Positions 19,154 to 27,505 of a DNA stretch of 55,751 nucleotides are shown piece by piece. The notes under the pieces were generated by a model that was not told the origin of the DNA, did no database searches, and saw nothing but the letters and a program-made list of their open reading frames with translations. Made by a program: the position numbers and the translations under genes. Source of the stretch: Helicobacter didelphidarum (GTDB lineage: Bacteria; Campylobacterota; Campylobacteria; Campylobacterales; Helicobacteraceae); assembly GCF_003364195.1 (NCBI RefSeq), contig NZ_NXLQ01000014.1, forward strand, positions 1 to 55,751. Direction: 5' to 3'. Numbering within the stretch: the stretch's first letter is position 1; every line of letters starts with the position of its first letter.

Positions 19154-20116
19154 ATGATAAACATTTGGTGCGACTTCATCGAAAGAGGTTTTTTAGAGCA
19201 AGAATTTAAAGAATTAATAAAAAATGGTGTAATACAAGGAGCAACAAGCAATCCAAGTATTTTTGCACATGCACTCAAACAACAAAGTTATCGTGAAGAA
19301 ATATTAAATTTACAATCAGCAGGCAAACAACCAAAAGAAATTTATGAAATTCTTGCAATACAAGATATTAAATTAGCAAGTAAGATTCTCACTCCTCTTT
19401 ATGAAAAAAATCAAAGGCAGGGACTTATTAGCATCGAGCTTGACCCATTCTTATGCGATGATATTACAAAAAGTATTGATGAGGGTGTGCGATTATGGAG
19501 AGAGATAGATTCCCCAAATGTTATGATAAAAGTCCCTGCGACACAAAGTGGTTATACAATTATGGAAAGTCTTATGTTGCGTGGAATCAATATTAATGCA
19601 ACTTTAGTTTTTACCAAAGAACAAGCACAAAAAGTTTTACAAGCTTTTCATAATGCTAATACACAAGCTCAAGGTGTCATTAGTGTATTTGTTTCACGAT
19701 TCGACAGAGAAATAGATTCTAAATTACCAGAATCTTTACAAGGAAAATATGGAATTGCAAATGCTATCACAATTTATAATGACTTTAAGTTACAAAACAC
19801 AAATCCAAATTACAGAATCTTGTTTGCTAGCACGGGTGTAAAAGAAAAAAATAATGTCTATAATGATGATGGATATTATGTATATCCTTTAGCATTTCAA
19901 GATTGCATTAATACTTTACCATTGCATACCCTGCAGCAGATTGATTATTCATGTTTGCAAGGTGGTGCAAAATCTTTTGATGATATGGGAATTTTTACAA
20001 AAATTGAAGATTTTGGTATTAATAGGATTATGCTTGAAAATACGCTTTTGCAAGATGGATTAAAAACCTTTGAGAAAAGTTTTCAAGATATGTTAGATTC
20101 CCTAAAAACCACATAG
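19154..20116 (+). CDS. tal: Transaldolase
   Basis: Pentose phosphate pathway enzyme that moves a dihydroxyacetone unit from sedoheptulose 7-phosphate to glyceraldehyde 3-phosphate. Motifs: WCDFIERGFL and GATSNPSIF at the start, VMIKVPAT with the Schiff-base lysine, INATLVFT, and ISVFVSRFDREID. It follows H. pylori Tal closely. The ATG at 19154 has AAGGA before it; the 30 bases of open frame upstream cover the promoter and are not coding. Confidence 0.94.
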   Translation: MINIWCDFIERGFLEQEFKELIKNGVIQGATSNPSIFAHALKQQSYREEILNLQSAGKQPKEIYEILAIQDIKLASKILTPLYEKNQRQGLISIELDPFLCDDITKSIDEGVRLWREIDSPNVMIKVPATQSGYTIMESLMLRGININATLVFTKEQAQKVLQAFHNANTQAQGVISVFVSRFDREIDSKLPESLQGKYGIANAITIYNDFKLQNTNPNYRILFASTGVKEKNNVYNDDGYYVYPLAFQDCINTLPLHTLQQIDYSCLQGGAKSFDDMGIFTKIEDFGINRIMLENTLLQDGLKTFEKSFQDMLDSLKTT

Positions 20117-20376
20117 AATTATCATTTTTCAAAAAATATTTTGTTTTGATAAGAATTATATTAATGCTAAAAATATATGAAAAATATTTCCATTGTTATG
20201 GCTAGGATTGTTTCTCAAGAAAGAAAGCAAGTATTGTTTCACTCTTGAGAAATATACTTATCAGAGTAATAATTACATTTTATAATATAATTTTGTATAT
20301 TCTGTTATTTTAAGTATTTTTTAATGAAACCTTAGATATGCTTTATGTATTTTATTTTTTCTTAAAGGGGATACTT

Positions 20377-21300
20377 ATGAGTAAAAAACAGATTGTTATC
20401 AGACCTGAAGAGTCTATGGAACCGCGTGAAGTGTATAGTAAGAAAAAAGTAATTAATGGACGCCATTTGTTTAAAAAAGATTTCTATGAAGAAGAATTAC
20501 GAAAACTAGAAATTGAGCTTGTAAAATTTCAAAACTGGGTAAAAAAGACAAATCAAAAGATTGTGATTATAATGGAAGGCAGAGACGGTGCGGGAAAAGG
20601 AGGGACAATTAAAGCCCTTACTTCTCATCTTAATCCACGTGGTTGTCGTATTGTTGCATTGAATAAACCAACGGAACAAGAAAAAACAGAATGGTATTTT
20701 AAACGATATATTACAAATTTACCATCTGGTGGCGAAATTGTTTTCTTTGATAGAAGTTGGTATAATCGTGCCGGAGTTGAAAGAGTAATGGGATTTTGTA
20801 CGCAAGATGAATATAAAGAATTTATTTATCAAGTAGGGAATTTAGAGCAAATGCTTGTTGCAAGTGGCACAATGATTTTTAAATATTTTCTCAATGTTTC
20901 ACAAGAAGAACAAAAAAGACGCATTGAACGACGCAAAGATGATCCATTAAGAATGTGGAAACTTAGCCCTATTGATGCAAAATCCCTTGGTTTATGGAAT
21001 GATTATACAGAAGCATTTGAGAAAATGTTTTCTCGTACACATACACCATATAGCCCGTGGATGATTGTTGATTCTAATGACAAAAAACGTGCACGATTAA
21101 ATATTGCAAGGGATTTATTAAGTAAAATAGATTATGAAGATAAAGATCAAAATTCTGTATGTCTTTTAGCAGATCCAAATATCGTGCATTTATATTCTCA
21201 ACAATCAAATTTTGTGAAAAAAAATAAAGACTTTAAAATTTTTAAGGAAGAGAAAGAAGACAAGAAGGATAAAAAAGATTCTAGTTCTAAAAAAGATTAA
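20377..21300 (+). CDS. ppk2: Polyphosphate kinase 2
   Basis: PPK2 uses polyphosphate to phosphorylate nucleoside diphosphates. P-loop MEGRDGAGKGGTIK, Walker B FFDRSWYNRAGVERVMGF, and lid residues ERRKDDPLRMWKLSPID are all intact. The body has the usual one-domain length; a highly charged K/D/E tail of about 25 residues (EEKEDKKDKKDSSSKKD) is added. The ATG at 20377 follows AAAGGGG. The gene is isolated, with AT-rich 260-base spacing upstream that shows no other gene. Confidence 0.93.
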   Translation: MSKKQIVIRPEESMEPREVYSKKKVINGRHLFKKDFYEEELRKLEIELVKFQNWVKKTNQKIVIIMEGRDGAGKGGTIKALTSHLNPRGCRIVALNKPTEQEKTEWYFKRYITNLPSGGEIVFFDRSWYNRAGVERVMGFCTQDEYKEFIYQVGNLEQMLVASGTMIFKYFLNVSQEEQKRRIERRKDDPLRMWKLSPIDAKSLGLWNDYTEAFEKMFSRTHTPYSPWMIVDSNDKKRARLNIARDLLSKIDYEDKDQNSVCLLADPNIVHLYSQQSNFVKKNKDFKIFKEEKEDKKDKKDSSSKKD

Positions 21301-21357
21301 TCTTTTCCTAAATTTATACAGATAGACACAATGTAGATGTATATTAAAGCTTTGGGG

Positions 21358-21378
21358 GATAAGTAACCCATACTTATC
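21358..21378 (+). terminator. Hairpin downstream of ppk2
   Basis: GATAAGTA and TACTTATC form a perfect 8-base stem with a five-base ACCCA loop, 58 bases after the ppk2 stop. Only a short T/C-rich stretch follows, so termination is plausible but unproven. Confidence 0.4.
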
Positions 21379-21473
21379 TCTTCAAAGGAATCAGTAGTTA
21401 TAATTCTCGATTTATTCGTGTGTTATTGCTTTTATGTAATTTATGATAATCATAGTTTATAAAATTTTAAACT

Positions 21474-22523
21474 ATGATGCACAACAATACAAAAATAGTG
21501 AGAATCCTAATGAAAAAACAAAAAAAAGAAATAACATCAACACAAGAGGAACAAACAACAATTCCAATACATAAAAATATCATGCAAAACAATAAAATAA
21601 GTGCTACAAAAAAAGATTCAAATAAGCAACAGCAAAGAAAAAAACAATCTACCACAGTAAAAAAAACTATAAAGAAAAAAGATAATATTCAAATTCAATT
21701 CAATCAAGATAATAGACAAACAGAAGAAATACAAGAAAAATATTTTGAGATTTTAGGATTTGAGCAGAGCAGTGCTATGCAAATTGTGCAATCTTATGCC
21801 ACTGATTATGATGTTATCCTTTCTTTAGCAACAAGCGACAAACATTCTGATTTAAAAGAATCTTTATGTATGCAAGAATATGGGATTATCGCAAAAGGAA
21901 CTCAATGCAATATAAATATGTTTTTTGATAATATAGTATCATTATTTGGAGACAGATTACTTCAAGGAAATCTTATAGAATTTTTAATCCAAAAGCTCAC
22001 TCAAAAATCTCTTAACATTTGTGTGGCAGAATCTTGCACAGGCGGAATTCTAAGTTCGATGCTTACTTCTGCAAATGGTGCAAGTCAAGTGTATAAGGGA
22101 GGCATTACCACTTATAGTATAGAATCTAAAATGAATGTTTTAGGTGTAAAAAATTCTCTTTTACAAGAATTTAGCGTGTATTCAGAAGAATGTGTCAAGG
22201 CAATGGCACGTGGTGCAATAAATCTTTTTGGTGCTGATATTGCAATTGCCACAAGCGGTTTAGCAACAGAGGACACAAGTAAAAATAATTTTTTGAAACT
22301 TCCTGCGGGTGTGGTTTTTATATGTATTTTAATACAAGGAAATATGCCTTATGTAATTTCACAGAATTATTTACATACACAAAATTCATTAGCATTAAAT
22401 TTGGCAAAGAATGCGGAACAACAATCAAGATTGCACACAATACATGATACCCCCTCATCAAGAACCATTGTGCAATATAATGCAAGTATTGAATCCTTGC
22501 GTATCTTACTTGGACTATTATAG
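21474..22523 (+). CDS. CinA C-terminal domain protein (PncC-like)
   Basis: A 349-residue protein. Residues about 165-310 form the CinA C-terminal domain, known as nicotinamide mononucleotide deamidase: VAESCTGGILSSMLT, YKGGITTYSIESKMNVLGV, ARGAINLFGADIAIATSGLA and LPAGVVF. The first 80 residues are a lysine/glutamine-rich extension with no fold signature. Catalytic Ser and Lys positions look intact. The start is uncertain: ATG at 21474 or at 21507 and neither has a good ribosome site. Confidence 0.8.
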   Translation: MMHNNTKIVRILMKKQKKEITSTQEEQTTIPIHKNIMQNNKISATKKDSNKQQQRKKQSTTVKKTIKKKDNIQIQFNQDNRQTEEIQEKYFEILGFEQSSAMQIVQSYATDYDVILSLATSDKHSDLKESLCMQEYGIIAKGTQCNINMFFDNIVSLFGDRLLQGNLIEFLIQKLTQKSLNICVAESCTGGILSSMLTSANGASQVYKGGITTYSIESKMNVLGVKNSLLQEFSVYSEECVKAMARGAINLFGADIAIATSGLATEDTSKNNFLKLPAGVVFICILIQGNMPYVISQNYLHTQNSLALNLAKNAEQQSRLHTIHDTPSSRTIVQYNASIESLRILLGLL

Positions 22524-22629
22524 CAATATATTTATGAGGATTTCAAGATAATTTTTTATTTAGTTTTTTATCAATAAGAATCATATAATTTAGAATCTTC
22601 AATGATTTGAAAAGAAAAGGATGCCAAAT

Positions 22630-24348
22630 ATGACACGCACAATCACACTTGCATTGCTTGGTTTATCACTCATAGGTTTCATCGCGTGTAGTGATAGCAA
22701 AAATAAGACAAATGAAATCAATGAGGCAAAAAATGAGCATAGAGAGAATGTGCGAAATGTAGGAGATTCCCACAAGAATATTGCCTTAGATTCTCATAAA
22801 GATTCTAAAAACAATAGAGAATCTAGCGGGGATTCTAAGGCTTCCAATCAAGATTCTATACACAGCAAAGAATCTCATACAGATTCTCCGCGAGATTTAG
22901 TGATACACACAAATCAAGAATCAAACAAAGATGTAGCGGGGGATTCTAAGAATTCAAGTCAAGATTTTAGTGGCAATTCACAAGATTCTAAGATACATAC
23001 AAAGGTGGATTCTGCATTAGAATCCCACGAAAAAGTTTCACAAGATTCCACGCAAGAATCTACTCACGATTTGAATCAAGATTCTAAACCTATAAAAACT
23101 TGGCGTAAAGAGACAGATACGAAGCGTGAAGAGAGGCTCAAAGAGGAGGCAAAATATATCGCAGGCAGTTATGATTTTCGTGCGTATAATGGTAAGGGTG
23201 GCTACAATGCGTTTCAAAAGCAAGAGTCTTTCATCGATGAGATAGGCATCGTGCGTCCTGCCGTTACGACACTCTATGAAAATATGTCGCTAGATATTGC
23301 TTATCAAAGCTATCTGCAAAATTCAGGAGGAGATCATTATACAAAGCTAGATGATAAGATTCTATGGCTTCCCAAACTCCCCAAAGAAAGCACACACAAA
23401 GAAATCCTCTTAGATTTTGCACAACTTCGCCCACAGGGCAATGATAAAACAAGGATTTTGCTCTTTTTTGATTTCATCTATGAGACGCCCAAAAAGCTCC
23501 TCATCACCTATCAAGCTTACAGCGTAGGTGAGGAAGTCGAGTATAATATCTCTCCAAAATACTCTATTTTTACCCTACTTTTTGAGGAAAAAGACGATGG
23601 GACTTATCTCACACTAAGCTCTACGCCCAAAAATGTAACTTTTTCTTGCACGCAAAGTGGGCTAAGTCAAACAGAGAGTGCGATATGCAAGGCAAATCTC
23701 GCACTTGATTTGAAAATGCACTATGCCTATGAGACTTTGCAGCAAGATATAGAGAATCGTGATGACTGGCAAAATCACGAAAATGGCAAAACTAATAGAG
23801 ATTATAACGCCCTCAAAACCTCACAAAGAGCGTGGGTAAAGTCTCGCAATGCGTGTGGCAAGGATATAGAGTGCATTAAAGATTCTTACGCCAAAAGAAT
23901 CGCCACCTTGCAAGATGAGCTACAACAAAGGCTTATAAATCGGGGCTTTGATAAGACTTGCAAGCTTATGCGTAGCGTAAGTGTCGATGGTGGGTGGAGT
24001 CCCGGTGAGGAATACGAGGATTGGTATCAATGCGAGTATAAGAATGCAAATCTTTTAGATATGTATGCCAAATATGCTTTGAAGGAAAATGAGGGCAAAG
24101 AGCAATGGAGGCAGTGGCTTGGAGTAGATGAAATAGCAAAGGCGCGTCCAAACGATGAGAGCAGGTGGAAGTATGAGGGAGAGTTTATCAACGATATGAA
24201 AACAGGCTTTAGCTCGATTGATTATGAATGGGCGGGGAGAGATACGCTTGTCGTCAGTGTGCATTATGAATACAATCCGCAAATCTACACTTTCACTCAA
24301 AAAGGCGGTGATGTGATAGTGGATTTTAAGGATATAACGGCGCCTTAG
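22630..24348 (+). CDS. Lipoprotein with LprI-like domain
   Basis: An outer-surface or periplasmic lipoprotein of 572 residues. The signal ends in a lipobox (LIGFIAC) near residue 20. Residues 30-155 are a D/S/K/N/H-rich linker. A LprI-type domain lies near 340-440: a Cys, then SAICKANLALDLKMHYAYE, LKTSQRAWVKSRNACGKD, and YAKRIATLQ. LprI domains inhibit lysozymes. ATG 22630 is preferred over 22621 because AAAGG abuts 22621. Base composition changes near 23,100 from AT-rich core-like to the island type. Confidence 0.75.
   Translation: MTRTITLALLGLSLIGFIACSDSKNKTNEINEAKNEHRENVRNVGDSHKNIALDSHKDSKNNRESSGDSKASNQDSIHSKESHTDSPRDLVIHTNQESNKDVAGDSKNSSQDFSGNSQDSKIHTKVDSALESHEKVSQDSTQESTHDLNQDSKPIKTWRKETDTKREERLKEEAKYIAGSYDFRAYNGKGGYNAFQKQESFIDEIGIVRPAVTTLYENMSLDIAYQSYLQNSGGDHYTKLDDKILWLPKLPKESTHKEILLDFAQLRPQGNDKTRILLFFDFIYETPKKLLITYQAYSVGEEVEYNISPKYSIFTLLFEEKDDGTYLTLSSTPKNVTFSCTQSGLSQTESAICKANLALDLKMHYAYETLQQDIENRDDWQNHENGKTNRDYNALKTSQRAWVKSRNACGKDIECIKDSYAKRIATLQDELQQRLINRGFDKTCKLMRSVSVDGGWSPGEEYEDWYQCEYKNANLLDMYAKYALKENEGKEQWRQWLGVDEIAKARPNDESRWKYEGEFINDMKTGFSSIDYEWAGRDTLVVSVHYEYNPQIYTFTQKGGDVIVDFKDITAP
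22770..23095 (+). repeat. Low-complexity Asp-Ser coding repeat
   Basis: The linker of the lipoprotein is built from irregular copies of GATTCT and GAATCT (Asp-Ser and Glu-Ser). At least nine GATTCT and three GAATCT occur in about 320 bases. There is no fixed period. It is probably a slippage-prone spacer. Confidence 0.6.
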
Positions 24349-24613
24349 GGAAGTGGAGCTTTGGGATTCTAAGTGTTTTGCATATACTTGAAAATCAAGC
24401 AATGCGTGGCAATCTATACATCTCATCATCATATTCAAGCAAACAATACTAATAAAGAGCTAAAAGAGAACATTTACGAAGCATCGCAATAAATTTCACA
24501 TACATTTATATGGTTTTATTATGGAATCTTATAGAAAATAATGTAAAATACCATAATATTTTCATACTACACAAGATGAAAAATCAAAAGAAATAAAATG
24601 ACAAGGAGAACAA
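24349..24613. other. Intergenic region before the antitoxin
   Basis: This 265-base stretch holds the promoter of the DinJ-like gene: TAAAAT at 24544-24549 in GTAAAATACCATAATATT, very like the promoters of the two other DinJ-type genes at 42.1 and 42.5 kb. No other feature was found. Confidence 0.45.
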
Positions 24614-24916
24614 ATGACAACATTAGTGCAAGTCAAAGTCGATAAGGAGTTAAAAGAGGAGGCGGATAAGCTATTTCACGCTTTAGGGCTTGATACGACT
24701 ACTGCCTTAAGAATGTTTTTAAAAACAGCGGTGCGAGAGCAAAAAATCCCGCTCAATCTCACGCTAAACAAATCAAAACAAGACCCATTTTATAGTAAAG
24801 AGAATATCGCAGAGATAAAACAGCGTATAGAAGAGCTAGATTCAGGTAAAGTCAAGCCAATAATCAAAAGCATAGAGGAGCTAGAAGCCCTACAAAAAGA
24901 GGTGATGAATGCGTAA
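24614..24916 (+). CDS. RelB/DinJ family antitoxin
   Basis: A 100-residue ribbon-helix-helix antitoxin. The N-terminal strand and helices (TLVQVKVDKELKEEADKLF, then LGLDTTTALRMFLKTAV) are the DinJ signature; the charged C-terminal part would wrap the toxin. AAGGAG precedes the ATG. Its stop overlaps the start of a broken toxin by eight bases, the usual coupling for such pairs. It probably represses its own promoter. Confidence 0.88.
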   Translation: MTTLVQVKVDKELKEEADKLFHALGLDTTTALRMFLKTAVREQKIPLNLTLNKSKQDPFYSKENIAEIKQRIEELDSGKVKPIIKSIEELEALQKEVMNA

Positions 24917-25066
24917 AATCGCCTTTCAACCCAAAGCGTATGACGAACTTTAGGCTTCATCAACGACAAAAAGATATTTGTGAATCTTTGCAATGGTAGC
25001 GTATTTGTCATACTTTTATCAAAAAGCTATGATGAATTTAAAATATATTTGACACATGGAGGATAA
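24909..25066 (+). pseudogene. Remains of the partner toxin gene
   Basis: The frame starting at 24909 encodes MRKIAFQPKAYDEL, typical of YoeB/RelE-type toxin N-termini, then stops at 24951-24953. A second open piece in another frame (24953-25066) encodes GFINDKKIFVNLCNGS and ends LTHGG. The pieces together are too short and too rearranged for a working toxin; whether the second piece belongs to the same gene is uncertain. Confidence 0.45.
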
Positions 25067-25071
25067 CTGCG

Positions 25072-25473
25072 ATGGATAACGACATACGATGGAAACAGCG
25101 ATTTGAGTATTTCCAAAGGGCATTTGTGAATCTCGATAAACTTAAAGATAAGAGATTTAATGATTTTTCAGAGCTTGAGAGGGAGGGGATAATCCAGCGT
25201 TTTGAGGTATCCATTGAGCTATCATGGAAGCTGATGAAAGACTTTTTGCAAAATGAAGGCTATGAGATAAAAAGCCCCAAAGAATCCATAAGGCAAGCCT
25301 TTGTTTATGGGCTTATCAGTGATGCAGAGGCTTGGATAGAAGCCCTTAATAGACGCAATATCACGAGCCATACCTACGATGAAAGCGGGCTAAATGAAAA
25401 TGTAGAATATATCTTAAGCACATTTTATCCGCTTATGAGGGATTTGTATCACACACTCAAGGTGAGATTATGA
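25072..25473 (+). CDS. HEPN-type nucleotidyltransferase substrate-binding protein (HI0074-like)
   Basis: A 133-residue all-helical protein of the HI0074/HEPN superfamily, with RWKQRFEYFQRAFVNL at the start, RFEVSIELSWKLMKDFL in the middle and the RNxxxH-like RRNITSHTY near residue 101. In type VII toxin-antitoxin systems such HEPN proteins are RNase toxins silenced by the partner nucleotidyltransferase. GGAGG precedes the ATG. It overlaps the partner by four bases. Confidence 0.85.
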   Translation: MDNDIRWKQRFEYFQRAFVNLDKLKDKRFNDFSELEREGIIQRFEVSIELSWKLMKDFLQNEGYEIKSPKESIRQAFVYGLISDAEAWIEALNRRNITSHTYDESGLNENVEYILSTFYPLMRDLYHTLKVRL

Positions 25474-25784
25474 AGTATGGCTTAGAATCTCATCATTTGA
25501 CACAAATAGCACAAATCCTAAGCACGCACAAGGCTATCTCTCAAGTCTTGCTTTTTGGCTCGCGCTCCAAAGGGACGCATAAGAGGGCTTCAGATATTGA
25601 CTTGGCACTGAAAGGGGAGATTTCGCTTAGCCTCATTGCGACACTCAAAAACGAGTTTGAGGAGAGTGATTTACCATTTTTCTTTGACATTGTAGATTAT
25701 GCAAAAGCACAAGGAGGGCTTAAAGATTCTATCGACCAACACGCGAGTATCATCTATGAAGCGACAAAGGAAGTGCAACGCTGA
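25470..25784 (+). CDS. MNT-type minimal nucleotidyltransferase
   Basis: A 104-residue nucleotidyltransferase with the pol-beta motif GSRSKGTHKRASDIDLAL: the GS pair and both Asp are present. In HEPN-MNT systems it acts as the antitoxin by adding AMP to the HEPN toxin. Translation is coupled to the HEPN gene through ATGA. The stop codon TGA lies within a half copy of the palindromic repeat (GCTGAAGTATCC), so the last residues may come from a repeat insertion. Confidence 0.87.
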   Translation: MKYGLESHHLTQIAQILSTHKAISQVLLFGSRSKGTHKRASDIDLALKGEISLSLIATLKNEFEESDLPFFFDIVDYAKAQGGLKDSIDQHASIIYEATKEVQR

Positions 25785-25802
25785 AGTATCCATAATGCAA
25801 TC

Positions 25803-25835
25803 GTCATTGCGAGGAGCGAGGCGACAAAGCAATCC
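25803..25835. repeat. Palindromic repeat, TTGC-arm class
   Basis: GTCATTGCGAGG, a short core, then AAAGCAATCC. The arms TTGC and GCAA pair. It lies between the nucleotidyltransferase gene and the hsdS-A leader. A half copy of the TACT-arm class precedes it at 25780-25792. Confidence 0.75.
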
Positions 25836-25951
25836 GAAATCATACTTGAGGAAAGCCAAAGCAATACTATAATACAAGAAACAAAGGCTTATAGGAAACA
25901 TAAAAACAATGAGGGCGAAATATCTTTAGTCAAAGTCAAAAGGAAACAAAT

Positions 25952-26242
25952 ATGAATGGCACTATCCCGCAAGGCTATAAACACACAGAGCTTGGAATCT
26001 TACCGCACCCACCTATCCGTCATACTGAGCGTAGCGAAGTATCCACCCCCGCAGTCATTGCGTGTGAGGCAAAGCAATCTGCCTCTTTCGTCATTGCGAG
26101 GAATGAAATGACGAAGCAATCCATAAATGAAGCCTTTAAGGAGGATTCTATGAGTGAGATGGTGAATGTGGATTACCACGCCAAACCTTGCGGTTTGTCT
26201 CGTAATGACAATTTATCTTGTCATACTGAATCATTTAGGTAA
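25952..26242 (+). pseudogene. Detached hsdS-A leader filled with palindromic repeats
   Basis: The first 16 codons (MNGTIPQGYKHTELGILP) match the standard opening of type I specificity subunits. The reading frame then runs into repeat sequence (HTERSEVS, CEAKQS, IARNEMTKQS) and stops at 26242. The actual hsdS body begins again at 26321 with EWKTCRLGEV, the sequence expected right after the leader. The ribosome-site segment is duplicated: AAAGTCAAAAGGAAACAA at 25932 and AAAGTCAAAAGGAATACAA at 26302. It is not likely a functional protein. Confidence 0.6.
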
Positions 26243-26287
26243 AGTATCCACAAGACAATCGTCATTGCGAGCGTAGCGAAGCAATCC
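26019..26287. repeat. Cluster of six palindromic repeats in the hsdS-A leader
   Basis: Units: 26019-26044 (TACT arm), 26054-26079 (TTGC arm), 26090-26122 (TTGC), 26169-26210 in reverse orientation (TTAC arm with CAAACC/GGTTTG inner stem), 26221-26249 (TACT arm with an odd core), and 26261-26287 (TTGC). The 26169 unit changes both arms together: TTAC pairs with GTAA instead of TTGC with GCAA. Confidence 0.75.
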
Positions 26288-26320
26288 AAATAATAATCAA
26301 GAAAGTCAAAAGGAATACAA

Positions 26321-27505
26321 ATGAGTGAATGGAAAACTTGTAGGCTTGGGGAGGTAGTGGATACCAATCTCAAATCTATTAGCAAAAATTATCCACATAA
26401 AATTATCAAATATTTAGATACAGGCTCAATTACAAAAAATCATATTGATGAATACCAATTTTACCCCATTGAAAAAGCTCCAAGCAGGGCAAAGCGACTT
26501 GTAAAAAATGGTGATATTATCTATTCACTTGTGCGACCCATACAAAAACATTTTGGATTTATATCAAACCCAGATGAAAATTTAGTCGTTTCTACGGGAT
26601 TTTGCGTCCTCACGAGCAAGCAAGATTCGCTAGATTCAAAATTTTTATATTATTTACTTTCTTTAGATGAAAGCATAGAATATTTGGATATGTTAGCCGA
26701 AAGCTCTACGAGTGCTTATCCAGCAATAAAGCCGATAGATATAGAAAACTTAGAAATTACAATGCCAAGTGATATAGAGGAGCAAAGGAGAATAGCAGAG
26801 ATTCTAAGCAGTCTTGATGATAAGATAGATTTACTTCATAAGCAAAATAAAACTTTAGAATCCCTCGCCCGACTCCTCTTCCGCCACCACTTCATCGACA
26901 ACGCCAAAAGTGAATGGGAAGAAAAGCCTTTGAGTGAAATTGCAGAAATTAGCATTGGAAGGACACCTCCACGAAAAGAAAAAGAATAGTTTTCTAATAA
27001 TCCCAAAGACTTTCAGTGGATTTCTATAAAAGATATGGGAGAGAATGGGATTTTTATACTCAAAACAGCAGAATATTTGACACAGGAAGCGGTAAAAAAG
27101 TTTAATATTCCAATTATTCCAAAAGGTTCAGTGATTTTGAGTTTTAAAATGACACTTGGTAGAGTGGGGATTGCTTCAAATAATATGCTATCAAATGAGG
27201 CTATCGCACATTTTAAGCTTAATAAAGATTCTCAAATAATTACAAAAGAATTTCTCTATTTATTTTTAAAATCCTTTAATTATGATACTTTGGGTAGCAC
27301 TTCATCTATTGTTACGGCGATAAACTCTACTATGATAAAAGAAATTATCGTAAAGATTCCAAATAATACTATAAGAGATAAGTTTCAATCTCAAGTAGAG
27401 ACATATTTCGATAAAATTTACGAAAACTCAAAACAAATTTTGAAGCTAGAACAAATGCGTGATATAATACTGCCGAGATTATTAAGTGGGGAAGTGAGGG
27501 TGTAA
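26321..27505 (+). pseudogene. hsdS: Type I restriction specificity subunit HsdS (system A), nonsense mutation
   Basis: Two target-recognition domains, each followed by a helical spacer: domain 1 from EWKTCRLGEV, spacer IEEQRRIAEILSSLDDKIDLLH; domain 2 from EWEEKPLSEIAEI, spacer and end QMRDIILPRLLSGEVRV. It would direct the complex to a bipartite site. A TAG at 26987-26989 interrupts it between RKEKE and FSNNPKDFQWISIKDM, in the same frame; most HsdS proteins have Trp here, so a single TGG to TAG change fits. The first piece alone holds one domain. Start ATG 26321 has AAAGG before it. Confidence 0.85.
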
